A stretch of DNA of 64,000 nt from Candidatus Sodalis pierantonius str. SOPE (GTDB lineage: Bacteria; Pseudomonadota; Gammaproteobacteria; Enterobacterales; Enterobacteriaceae): contig NZ_CP006568.1 of assembly GCF_000517405.1 (NCBI RefSeq), positions 1,240,001 to 1,304,000 of the forward strand, in the 5' to 3' direction. The translations under genes and the position numbers were made by a program. Positions 53,056-62,522 of the stretch are shown here, in pieces. The number at the start of each line of letters is the position of its first letter. Position 1 is the first letter of the stretch. Under the pieces are notes generated by a model that worked only from the letters and a program-made list of their open reading frames with translations, did no database searches and was not told the origin of the DNA.

Positions 53056-54490
53056 CTAGTTATTCTGATAAATATCTTTATACAACCGGCTCTCGAAACG
53101 CACCAGCGGAACGCGCCGCGCACGTTGATCCGCCGGCGGCACCGCATAGCCGGAGAGATATTGCACAAACGCCATACGTTGACCGCTGGCGGTGGTGATA
53201 AAGCCCGCCAGGTTGTAGACGCCCTGTAGCGAGCCGGTTTTCGCCGACACTTTGCCGTCGACCCCAGCCTCATGCAGACCCGCGCGGTACATGAGCGTGC
53301 CGTCATAACCCGCCAGCGGCAGCATGGAGATAAAGTCCAGCGTCTGATCGTGCTGACCGATATATTGCAGCACCTGCATCATGGTGGCGGTGGAAATCAA
53401 ATCGTGGTGCGACAGACCGGAACCATCCATCTGGATACTGTTGCCCAGATTCGATGCCCGCCTGCTGACGCAGGATCTGGCGCACCGCATCCGAGCCCGC
53501 GCGCCAGGTGCCCGGCACTTTAAAGCGTTCGTGGCCAATCATGCGAAAAACCGTGTCGGCAATCATATTGTCGGATTTTTTCAGCATAATATGCAGTAAA
53601 TCGTGCAGCCGTGCGGAAGAGGATTGTGCCAAAATGTGTCCCGGCGGGCTGGGCTGCGTCTGGCGCAGGAGCGTGCCGTTCAGCGTGATATCCGTCTGCT
53701 GCAATTCGTCTTTGAGGATGGCGCCGGCATAGCTGGCGCCGTCCTGAATGGCGAACGCCAGCGGTAGCGGTTCGGCGCGCTGGGTCATGCAGCCGGTAAG
53801 GGTATAGCGGTTAAGCTCTCCCGGCACCACGTCCAGCTCGCAATATTGCGCCGCGCCGTCGCCGCGGGCCAGGGTACGCACCTGGCTGAACATATGCACC
53901 GGGTAATACGAGGCGACGCGGATAAACGCCGGCTCTCCGGCCGTCCGGGCGCTGTAGAGCGACACCGAGAAACAGTTGCGATCGACAATGGCCGCGCCCG
54001 GCGGTGCGCTAATGCATTGCGTCAGATCGTTCCAGGGCCAGCCGGGGGCTTTGTCATGGCTGGCAAACACCGAGGTGTCGATAATCAGGTCACCGGTAAT
54101 TTGTTTGATGCCTTGCTTGCGCAGCTCGGCCACCATATTGCGCAAGCGCTGTCGGGTAAACGTGGGATCGCCGCCGAAGCGCGCGGTCAGGTTGCCGCAC
54201 AGCACGCTGCCCACCGGCGCGGAGGCCGCTTCGAGGGTGGTGGTAAAGCGATAGTCCGGGCCCAGCTGCAACAGCGCCGCCAGCGCGGTGAGCAGCTTCA
54301 TGGTGCTGGCGGGCAAGGCCATCTGCTGACTGTGATAATCAATAACGGGCTGCGGGGCCCCCACTTTTTGCACCACCAGCGCCAGGTTGGCGCCGTCGGG
54401 CAGATATTCCGTATAGTTTTCAACCGGCGCCGCCTGTGCGGAAAGCATGAAAACACTGGTCAATCCTATGACTAATCGTAAAAAACGCAT
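53056..54490 (-). pseudogene. dacB: DacB (PBP4, D-Ala-D-Ala carboxypeptidase/endopeptidase), frameshift before KTG
   Basis: Periplasmic peptidoglycan hydrolase. From ATG 54490 a signal peptide (ending SAQAA) is followed by the SxxK motif STMK in ALPASTMKLLTALAAL and the SxN motif in LKKSDNMIADTVF. At about 53452 one extra base shifts the frame after RQQAGI; the family continuation (NLGNSIQMDGSGLSHHDL, VSAKTGSLQGVYNLAGF with the KTG motif, to YKDIYQNN) lies in the next frame down to 53056. The shifted product ends in unrelated sequence and lacks KTG, so it should be inactive. Divergent from greA. Confidence 0.92.
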
Positions 54491-54750
54491 AATTTTGGGC
54501 AACGGCAATGTAACGTGCTGTCATACTACGGTGCAAACAGGGATAAAGTAAACGATGACCCACACCGAACTCTGCGGTAAAATACGTATCAAAATGCAAA
54601 ACTGAGGCTGGCCTGGGAAGCAATTCCGGGGTTGCCTCACTTTTGCTTTGCGCTTAGTGAGCGGCGTGTGCCAAACGCGCGTCGCGCCAGCGCCTGTCAC
54701 GCCAGGACGGCGATTATTTTAGCAGGAAGAATTTACATAGAGGTACAATT

Positions 54751-55227
54751 ATGAACCAGATTCCGATGACCCTGCGCGGCGCTGAAAAACTGCGGGAAGA
54801 GCTCGAAAATCTCAAAAGCGTCCGTCGCCCCGAAATTATCCGGTCTATTGCCGAGGCCCGCGAGCACGGCGATTTAAAAGAAAACGCCGAGTATCATGCC
54901 GCGCGGGAACAACAGGGCTTTTGCGAAAGCCGCATCCAGGAAATTGAAGCCAAACTGTCCAATGCGCAGGTGATCGATGTGACCAAGCTGGCCCCGAGCG
55001 GCCGGGTCATTTTCGGCGCCACGGTCAGCGTGAAGAACCTGGATAGCGAAGAGAAGCAAACCTACCGCATCGTCGGCGACGATGAGGCCGATTTCAAGCA
55101 AAACCTGATTTCCATTAATTCTCCCATCGCCCGCGGGCTGGTGGGCAAGGAAGAAGGGGATATCGTCGTCATCAAAACCCCTGGCGGCGAGGTGGAGTAC
55201 GAGATCCTTAAGGTGGAGTATCTGTAA
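54751..55227 (+). CDS. greA: Transcription elongation factor GreA
   Basis: Stimulates RNAP transcript cleavage to rescue backtracked complexes. N-terminal coiled coil with the acidic tip (REHGDLKENAEYHAAREQQG) and C-terminal FKBP-like domain (ISINSPIARGLVGKEEGDIVVI). 158 aa, as in E. coli. A terminator follows at 55304. Confidence 0.98.
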   Translation: MNQIPMTLRGAEKLREELENLKSVRRPEIIRSIAEAREHGDLKENAEYHAAREQQGFCESRIQEIEAKLSNAQVIDVTKLAPSGRVIFGATVSVKNLDSEEKQTYRIVGDDEADFKQNLISINSPIARGLVGKEEGDIVVIKTPGGEVEYEILKVEYL

Positions 55228-55660
55228 ACGTCCGGGCGGCGCCGCAGCCGGCCTCCGTCCGCTTATCCCCCCGCGGGCCGCCGCTGGCTTTGTAAAGAAA
55301 AGCAAAAGGCCGCGGGTGGCCTTTTCCTGTGGGTCGGAGAGTGGCATCTTTCCATCGGAAAGATGATGTTAGCGGGCGGGGCAGCGTAATTTTCCGCTCT
55401 GCAGCCGGCCGGTACAGCACCAGAATATTGCCAATAACCTGTACCTTGCTGGCGCCGCTTTCACGAACGATGGCATCGGCGATCAGCGTTTTGGTCTCGC
55501 GCTCTTCCGCGGCAATTTTCACCTTGATAAGCTCATGATGTCCCAATGCCTGTTCGATTTCGGCGAGCACGTCTTCCGTCAAGCCGTTATTGCCCAGCTT
55601 GACGACAGGCTTCAGCGAATGGGCCAGCCCTTTAAGATGCTGTTTTTGCTTATTATTCAG
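55208..55660 (-). pseudogene. yhbY: YhbY, CRS1-YhbY (KH-like) pre-50S factor with lost start and stop
   Basis: E. coli YhbY is a 97-aa KH-like RNA-binding protein on pre-50S particles. The core is intact: NNKQKQHLKGLAHSLKPVVK, then EIEQALGHHELIKVKIA and VIGNILVLYRPAAERKITLPR. But where the initiator ATG should be (55664-55666) the codon is AGA, the nearest upstream in-frame triplets include a stop, and only CTG 55660 or TTG 55582 remain as possible starts; TTG would drop the first about 26 residues. At the other end the normal stop after LPR is missing, apparently by a one-base indel (a TAA sits in the next frame), adding about 44 unrelated residues that run 20 bp into greA. Either a decaying gene or one using a rare CTG start. 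Confidence 0.7.
55304..55327 (+). terminator. Rho-independent terminator after greA
   Basis: AAAAGGCC (55304-55311) pairs with GGCCTTTT (55318-55325), loop GCGGGT. The T-run is short, but the A/T arms make it usable in both directions. Confidence 0.75.
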
Positions 55661-55813
55661 ATTTCTTTGTGTTTTTTACTTAGGTTGGGATTGAAAACGG
55701 CATATTCTACCGCCATCTCATTCATATCGCCAAATCGGCGTCCGTCGATATCGGCACATGGGCGGCCAAATCTTTCCACCGCTGCACTCTATACAAGATA
55801 GCTGGAAAATAAG

Positions 55814-56443
55814 ATGGCGACCAAAAAGCGTTCTGCAAGCTCCAGCCGCTGGCTGCAGGAACACTTTAGCGATAAATATGTTCAGCAGGCACAAAAAAAG
55901 GGACTCCGTTCCCGTGCCTGGTTTAAGCTTGATGAAATACAGCAGAGCGACAAGCTATTTCGCCCGGGGATGACCGTGGTGGATCTGGGCGCGGCGCCCG
56001 GCGGCTGGTCGCAATACGTCGCCACGCAAATCGGCGGCAAAGGGCGTATCATCGCCTGTGATATCCTGCCGATGGATCCGATGGTGGGCGTTGACTTTCT
56101 GCAGGGGGATTTTCGTGACCCCCTGGTGCTGCAGGCTTTGCTTGAGCGCGTAGGCGAGCAGAAGGTGCTGGTGGTGCTGTCCGACATGGCGCCCAATATG
56201 AGCGGTACCCCGGCGGTCGATATCCCCAAATCCATGTATCTCGTGGAGCTAGCGCTCGATATGTGCCGGGATGTGCTGACACCGGGTGGGAGTTTTCTGG
56301 TTAAAGTCTTTCAGGGAGAAGGTTTCGATGAGTACCTGCGGGAAATACGCTCCCTGTTTACGAAGGTAAAAATCCGTAAGCCAGACGCTTCCCGGGCCCG
56401 CTCCCGCGAAGTGTACATTGTGGCGACAGGGCGCAAAATATAG
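55814..56443 (+). CDS. rlmE: 23S rRNA (uridine-2'-O-)-methyltransferase RlmE (FtsJ/RrmJ)
   Basis: Heat-shock methyltransferase for U2552 of 23S rRNA. SAM-binding motif VVDLGAAPGGWSQYVA, with K-D-K-E catalytic residues in RSRAWFKLDEIQ, LSDMAPNMSG, FLVKVFQGEGFDEY and SREVYIVA. 209 aa, as in E. coli. ftsH follows 46 bp downstream, the conserved heat-shock pair. RBS GGAAAATAAG. Confidence 0.98.
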   Translation: MATKKRSASSSRWLQEHFSDKYVQQAQKKGLRSRAWFKLDEIQQSDKLFRPGMTVVDLGAAPGGWSQYVATQIGGKGRIIACDILPMDPMVGVDFLQGDFRDPLVLQALLERVGEQKVLVVLSDMAPNMSGTPAVDIPKSMYLVELALDMCRDVLTPGGSFLVKVFQGEGFDEYLREIRSLFTKVKIRKPDASRARSREVYIVATGRKI

Positions 56444-56489
56444 TACCCTACGCTAATTGTTAACACTGTTGTAATATGAGGTTAATCCC

Positions 56490-58430
<1,941 letters not shown>

Positions 58431-58478
58431 TGGTTCCCTCCCGCGTCGGCGGCAAGGCCCCGGCGCGGTACTACCGAC

Positions 58479-58513
58479 AGCCCCGCGTTATACGACACGC
58501 CGGGGCTTTTTTT
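58479..58513 (+). terminator. Rho-independent terminator after ftsH
   Basis: AGCCCCG (58479-58485) pairs with CGGGGCT (58501-58507), 15-nt loop, followed by a T-run to 58513. Confidence 0.85.
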
Positions 58514-58572
58514 GCGCAGAAGATGCTAAGATAGCGGCCTTACAGTTTGCACAGCACAAGGAAACCGTCGTT

Positions 58573-59418
58573 ATGCAACTAAAAGCTCGAGAGCGTACCC
58601 TTAGCCTTTCCATTCCGCGCGTCATGGGGATCCTCAACGTAACCCCGGACTCATTCTCCGACGGCGGCAAATACCAGCATCTGGCCGCCGCAATCGATCA
58701 CGCCGCGGCGATGCTGGACGCCGGCGCGGCCATTATCGATATCGGTGGCGAATCCACCCGCCCGGGGGCGGAGACGGTCAGCGCAGAAGAGGAAGCGGCA
58801 CGGGTGGTGCCGGTGGTGGCGGCGCTGGCGCAGCGCTTCGACACCTTCATTTCGGTGGATACCTCCAAGGCGCTGGTTATTCGCGAAAGCGCGGCGGCCG
58901 GCGCCCATTTGATCAACGATGTCCGCTCGCTGAGCGAACCGGGCGCCCTGGACGTCGCCGCCGCCAGCCAGCTGCCCGTCTGTCTGATGCATATGCAGGG
59001 CGATCCGAGCACCATGCAGCAGGCGCCGCACTATGAGAATGTGCTGGCGGAGGTAGAAGCGTATTTTGTGCAGCAAATTGAGTGCTGCGAAGCGGCCGGC
59101 ATCGCCAAAGACCGTCTGCTGCTCGATCCGGGCTTCGGTTTCGGCAAGACGTTGGAGCATAACTATCAACTGCTGGCCCGGCTGGGGGATTTTCATCATC
59201 TCGGCCTGCCGCTGCTGGTGGGGATGTCGCGCAAATCGATGATAGGTCAATTGTTGGACCTTCCGCCAGAGAAGCACGTTACGGGCAGCGTTGCCTGCGC
59301 GGTCATCGCCGCGCTGCAGGGGGCGCAGATTATCCGGGTTCATGACGTCAGGCAAACCGTGGAAGCAATGCGCGTGGTGCAAGCCACGCTTTCAGCGAAG
59401 GAAACCTATTTCCAATGA
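58573..59418 (+). CDS. folP: Dihydropteroate synthase
   Basis: Condenses pABA with dihydropterin pyrophosphate in folate synthesis; the sulfonamide target. PRVMGILNVTPDSFSDGG, DIGGESTRPGA, LLDPGFGFGKTLEHN and the final GAQIIRVHDVRQTVEA are the expected loops. 281 aa from ATG 58573 (E. coli 282). The longer open frame upstream runs through the ftsH terminator and is not used. Overlaps glmM by 4 bp. Confidence 0.97.
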   Translation: MQLKARERTLSLSIPRVMGILNVTPDSFSDGGKYQHLAAAIDHAAAMLDAGAAIIDIGGESTRPGAETVSAEEEAARVVPVVAALAQRFDTFISVDTSKALVIRESAAAGAHLINDVRSLSEPGALDVAAASQLPVCLMHMQGDPSTMQQAPHYENVLAEVEAYFVQQIECCEAAGIAKDRLLLDPGFGFGKTLEHNYQLLARLGDFHHLGLPLLVGMSRKSMIGQLLDLPPEKHVTGSVACAVIAALQGAQIIRVHDVRQTVEAMRVVQATLSAKETYFQ

Positions 59419-60752
59419 GCAATCATCAATATTTTGGCACCGACGGCATCCGCGGCAAGGTCGGTGATTCCCCCATTACGCCGGATTTTGTCCTCAAGCT
59501 GGGGTGGGCCGCCGGTAAGGTGCTGGCGCGCCACGGCTCGCGTAAAATTATCATCGGCAAAGATACCCGAATCTCCGGCTATATGCTGGAGTCGGCGCTG
59601 GAAGCGGGGCTGGCCGCGGCCGGCCTGTCCGCCGCTTTTACCGGCCCTATGCCGACGCCGGCTATCGCCTATTTGACCCGCACCTTTCGCGCCGAGGCGG
59701 GTATTGTCATCTCCGCCTCCCATAATCCGTTCTACGATAACGGCATTAAGTTTTTTTCCATCGACGGCACGAAACTGCCCGACGAGGTGGAAGAAGCTAT
59801 CGAGGCGGAGCTGGCCAAGCCGTTAACCTGCGTCGAATCGGCGGAACTGGGCAAAGCCAGCCGGATTGTCGATGCGGCCGGGCGCTACATCGAGTTTTGC
59901 AAAGGGACTTTCCCGGGCGATCTGAGTCTTAAGGGATTGAAGATAGTTGTAGATTGCGCCAACGGCGCGACCTATCACATCGCCCCCAGCGTGCTGCGCG
60001 AACTCGGCGCGACGGTGGTGACCCTCGGCTGCCAGCCGGACGGTATGAACATTAACCAGGAATGCGGCGCCACCGATGTGCGTCTGTTGCAAAGCCGGGT
60101 GCTGGCGGAAAAAGCCGATCTGGGCATCGCCTATGACGGCGACGGCGATCGGGTGATCATGGTGGATCATCTGGGGCAGAAAGTGGATGGTGATCAAATC
60201 TTGTATGTCATCGCGCGGGAAAAATTGCGTCAGGGCCAGTTATCCGGCGGCGTGGTCGGCACGCTGATGAGCAATATGGGCCTGGAGCTGGCGCTTAAGC
60301 AGTTGGGGGTGCCGTTCGTGCGCGCCCGCGTTGGCGACCGCTATGTGCTGGAAAAAATGCAGGAAAAGGGCTGGCGTATCGGCGCGGAGAACTCCGGCCA
60401 TGTCATCTTGCTGGACAAAACTACCACCGGCGACGGCATTATCGCCGGGCTGCAAGTGTTGTCGGCGATGGTCGGTAATCATATGAATTTACATGACCTT
60501 TGCAGCGGCATGCGCCTGTTGCCGCAGATTCTGGTCAATGTACGCTTTGCCGGACTTCACGATCCGCTGGAATCGGCGGCGGTAAAACAGGCCAGCGCCG
60601 AGGTGGAGCAGCAGCTGGCCGGGCGCGGGCGGGTGCTGCTGCGCAAGTCGGGTACCGAACCCCTGATCCGCGTTATGGTAGAAGGGGATGACACCGAGCA
60701 GGTCAGCCGGCTGGCGCACCAGATCGCGGATGCCGTAAAAGCCGCGGGCTAA
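59415..60752 (+). CDS. glmM: Phosphoglucosamine mutase GlmM
   Basis: Converts GlcN-6-P to GlcN-1-P on the way to UDP-GlcNAc. Starts FGTDGIRGKVGDSPITPDF; active-site serine loop VISASHNPFYDNGIKFF; metal-binding DGDGDR in AYDGDGDRVIMVD; sugar loop GAENSGHVILL; phosphate-binding RKSGTEPLIRVMVEG. 445 aa, as in E. coli. Coupled to folP by an ATGA overlap. Its 3' end appears duplicated in degenerate form in the next interval. Confidence 0.98.
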   Translation: MSNHQYFGTDGIRGKVGDSPITPDFVLKLGWAAGKVLARHGSRKIIIGKDTRISGYMLESALEAGLAAAGLSAAFTGPMPTPAIAYLTRTFRAEAGIVISASHNPFYDNGIKFFSIDGTKLPDEVEEAIEAELAKPLTCVESAELGKASRIVDAAGRYIEFCKGTFPGDLSLKGLKIVVDCANGATYHIAPSVLRELGATVVTLGCQPDGMNINQECGATDVRLLQSRVLAEKADLGIAYDGDGDRVIMVDHLGQKVDGDQILYVIAREKLRQGQLSGGVVGTLMSNMGLELALKQLGVPFVRARVGDRYVLEKMQEKGWRIGAENSGHVILLDKTTTGDGIIAGLQVLSAMVGNHMNLHDLCSGMRLLPQILVNVRFAGLHDPLESAAVKQASAEVEQQLAGRGRVLLRKSGTEPLIRVMVEGDDTEQVSRLAHQIADAVKAAG

Positions 60753-61220
60753 GATGTACGGCAATTCGGCGCGTATGCGGTGGACGTGGTGGGCTAAAGC
60801 GCCAGACTCCTGACATTGATGCCGATTAAGCCGCGAGCTGAAACGCCAGACTCTTTGATGCTGATGTCATGAAAGCTGCGGGCTGCGACGTAAGATTTTT
60901 CAGCGCTGATACGGTGAACGCCGCCGTCCGGGATATACAGGCTGACGCTGCGCTGACGGCCGGCACAAGGCGGCGGTTTTGGCCGGCATAAGCAGCGCGT
61001 CAGCGCCCGCTGCGGCTTTGGCGGGCCCCGTCGACCAGCGCCGGCGGCGAACGGCATTGGCGTTTTTTTCCGCAAACGGTCAGCCAGCCGTAAAATGCCC
61101 TTGCACGCAAGGGGCGCTTTGGTTAGTATTCACACCCGCTTCAGTCGGCGACGCCAAGCGCCGTATTGGGGGCTGCAATAGCTTAACGTGCGGTGGTAGC
61201 CGCAAGGATACTGAAAGATT
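60753..61220. repeat. glmM-secG interval with degenerate copies of the glmM 3' end
   Basis: 468 bp, no supported gene. The last codons of glmM (GATGCCGTAAAAGCCGCGG at 60729) recur in altered form at 60818 (GATGCCGATTAAGCCGCGAG) and 60863 (GATGTCATGAAAGCTGCGGG), with a weaker copy ending near 60799 (GGTGGGCTAAAGC). The units at 60798 and 60840 also share GCCAGACTC. Further on, GCTGCGCTGACGGCCGGC (about 60949) and GCCGGCATAAGCAGCGCG (about 60980) form a loose inverted repeat. The secG promoter must lie in the last 100 bp. Confidence 0.5.
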
Positions 61221-61553
61221 ATGTACCAAGCTCTGTTAGTCATATTCCTGTTGGTAGCGGTCGGCCTGGTTGCGCTGATCATGCTGCAACAAGGTAAAGG
61301 TGCTGATATGGGAGCCTCGTTCGGTGCAGGCGCCTCTGGCACCCTGTTCGGTTCAAGCGGTTCCGGTAACTTCATGACCCGTATGACGGCCGTGCTGGCG
61401 ACTCTGTTCTTCGTTCTCAGCCTGGTGCTGGGCAACCTGAGCAGCAATCATGGTCAAAAAGGCAGCCAGTGGGATAATTTGAACCAGGCTCAGCAGGCGG
61501 ATAAGGCACCAGCCGAAGCGCCGGCGAAACCGGGTAACGATATTCCGCAGTAA
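61221..61553 (+). CDS. secG: Protein-export membrane protein SecG
   Basis: Small SecYEG subunit. Two membrane helices (about residues 3-22 and 52-70) separated by a glycine/serine-rich loop GASFGAGASGTLFGSSGSGN, and a C-terminal Gln/Ala/Pro-rich tail. 110 aa, as in E. coli. leuU follows, the conserved order. Confidence 0.97.
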   Translation: MYQALLVIFLLVAVGLVALIMLQQGKGADMGASFGAGASGTLFGSSGSGNFMTRMTAVLATLFFVLSLVLGNLSSNHGQKGSQWDNLNQAQQADKAPAEAPAKPGNDIPQ

Positions 61554-61611
61554 GCGTTAAGCCGTTGCCCGGCAAGGCAACGAAACAGCAGCGTAAGAGT
61601 CGATAGAAAGT

Positions 61612-61698
61612 GCCGAGGTGGTGGAATCGGTAGACACGCTACCTTGAGGTGGTAGTGCCCGATTGGGCTTACGGGTTCAAGTCCCGTCCTCGGTACCA
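61612..61698 (+). tRNA. leuU: tRNA-Leu (GAG)
   Basis: 87 nt, a class II tRNA with a long variable arm. Acceptor GCCGAGG pairs with CCTCGGT before ACCA; D-loop GGTAGACAC, anticodon loop CTTGAGGT with anticodon GAG, T-loop GGTTCAAGTCC. CCA is encoded. Located after secG, as leuU in E. coli. Confidence 0.96.
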
Positions 61699-61757
61699 AT
61701 CCCAGAGATAACTTGCTTTTTCAGGGTTATCAGTGTAGTATTTTCATCGTTTTCGGA

Positions 61758-61834
<77 letters not shown>

Positions 61835-61966
61835 CATTCCTTTAGAGTGCTTTTTCAAATATACTGTCTGTAGGCGTTAGGTTTACCATCACAGGAGTTT
61901 TGAAAAATGATTCTTCTGGAATGGTTTCAAAACCGCCTGCGGTTTACAGGGTCCAGTCACTTAACG

Positions 61967-61988
61967 CCCCGAATTTTCGGGGTTTTTT
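61967..61988 (+). terminator. Hairpin-T terminator between metY and rimP
   Basis: CCCCGA (61967-61972) pairs with TCGGGG (61977-61982), loop ATTT, T-run 61983-61988. It lies in the leader of the rimP-nusA operon, where E. coli also has a partial terminator, so it may act as an attenuator. Confidence 0.85.
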
Positions 61989-62048
61989 GTTATTTCACTA
62001 CAGTAATACTGGGCTAATAAGCCCTTTTTTTATGTCTTGGGGGTGGCC

Positions 62049-62501
62049 TTGTCCACATTAGAACAAAAATTGACAGAGATGATCACGGCACCCGTGGAAG
62101 CCCTGGGGTTCGAGCTGGTGGGTATTGAATTTATTCGTGGCCGCCAGTCGACGCTGCGCATTTATATCGATAGTGACGAGGGCATCACCGTTGATGATTG
62201 TGCTGATGTAAGCCACCAGGTCAGCGCGGTACTGGACGTCGAAGACCCTATCTCCGTGGCCTATAGCCTTGAAGTTTCATCACCGGGCCTGGATCGCCCG
62301 CTGTTTACCGCCGCGCATTATCGCCAATTTATCGGTAGCGACGTCAGCGTGGTGCTCCGTATCGCGGTACAAAACCGCCGTAAATGGCAGGGGATCATCA
62401 AAGCGGTTGACGGTGACATGATCACCGTGACGGTGGAAGGAAAAGATGAAGTGTTCGCTTTGAACAATATCCAGAAAGCGAACCTGGTACCCCACTTTTA
62501 A
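62049..62501 (+). CDS. rimP: Ribosome maturation factor RimP
   Basis: 30S maturation factor. STLEQKLTEMITAPVEALGF, GIEFIRGRQSTLRIYIDSD, and LEVSSPGLDRPL are family hallmarks, ending NIQKANLVPHF. 150 aa from TTG 62049, with GGGGGTGG upstream; this aligns with the E. coli N-terminus (MSTLEQK). The open frame begins four codons earlier at 62037. nusA follows 21 bp downstream. Confidence 0.95.
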   Translation: MSTLEQKLTEMITAPVEALGFELVGIEFIRGRQSTLRIYIDSDEGITVDDCADVSHQVSAVLDVEDPISVAYSLEVSSPGLDRPLFTAAHYRQFIGSDVSVVLRIAVQNRRKWQGIIKAVDGDMITVTVEGKDEVFALNNIQKANLVPHF

Positions 62502-62522
62502 CGTTTTACTGAGGCAACTAGG

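Noticed and set aside
61884..61960. Small RNA or third tRNA between metY and the terminator
   Set aside because: No cloverleaf or strong promoter seen; probably just operon leader.
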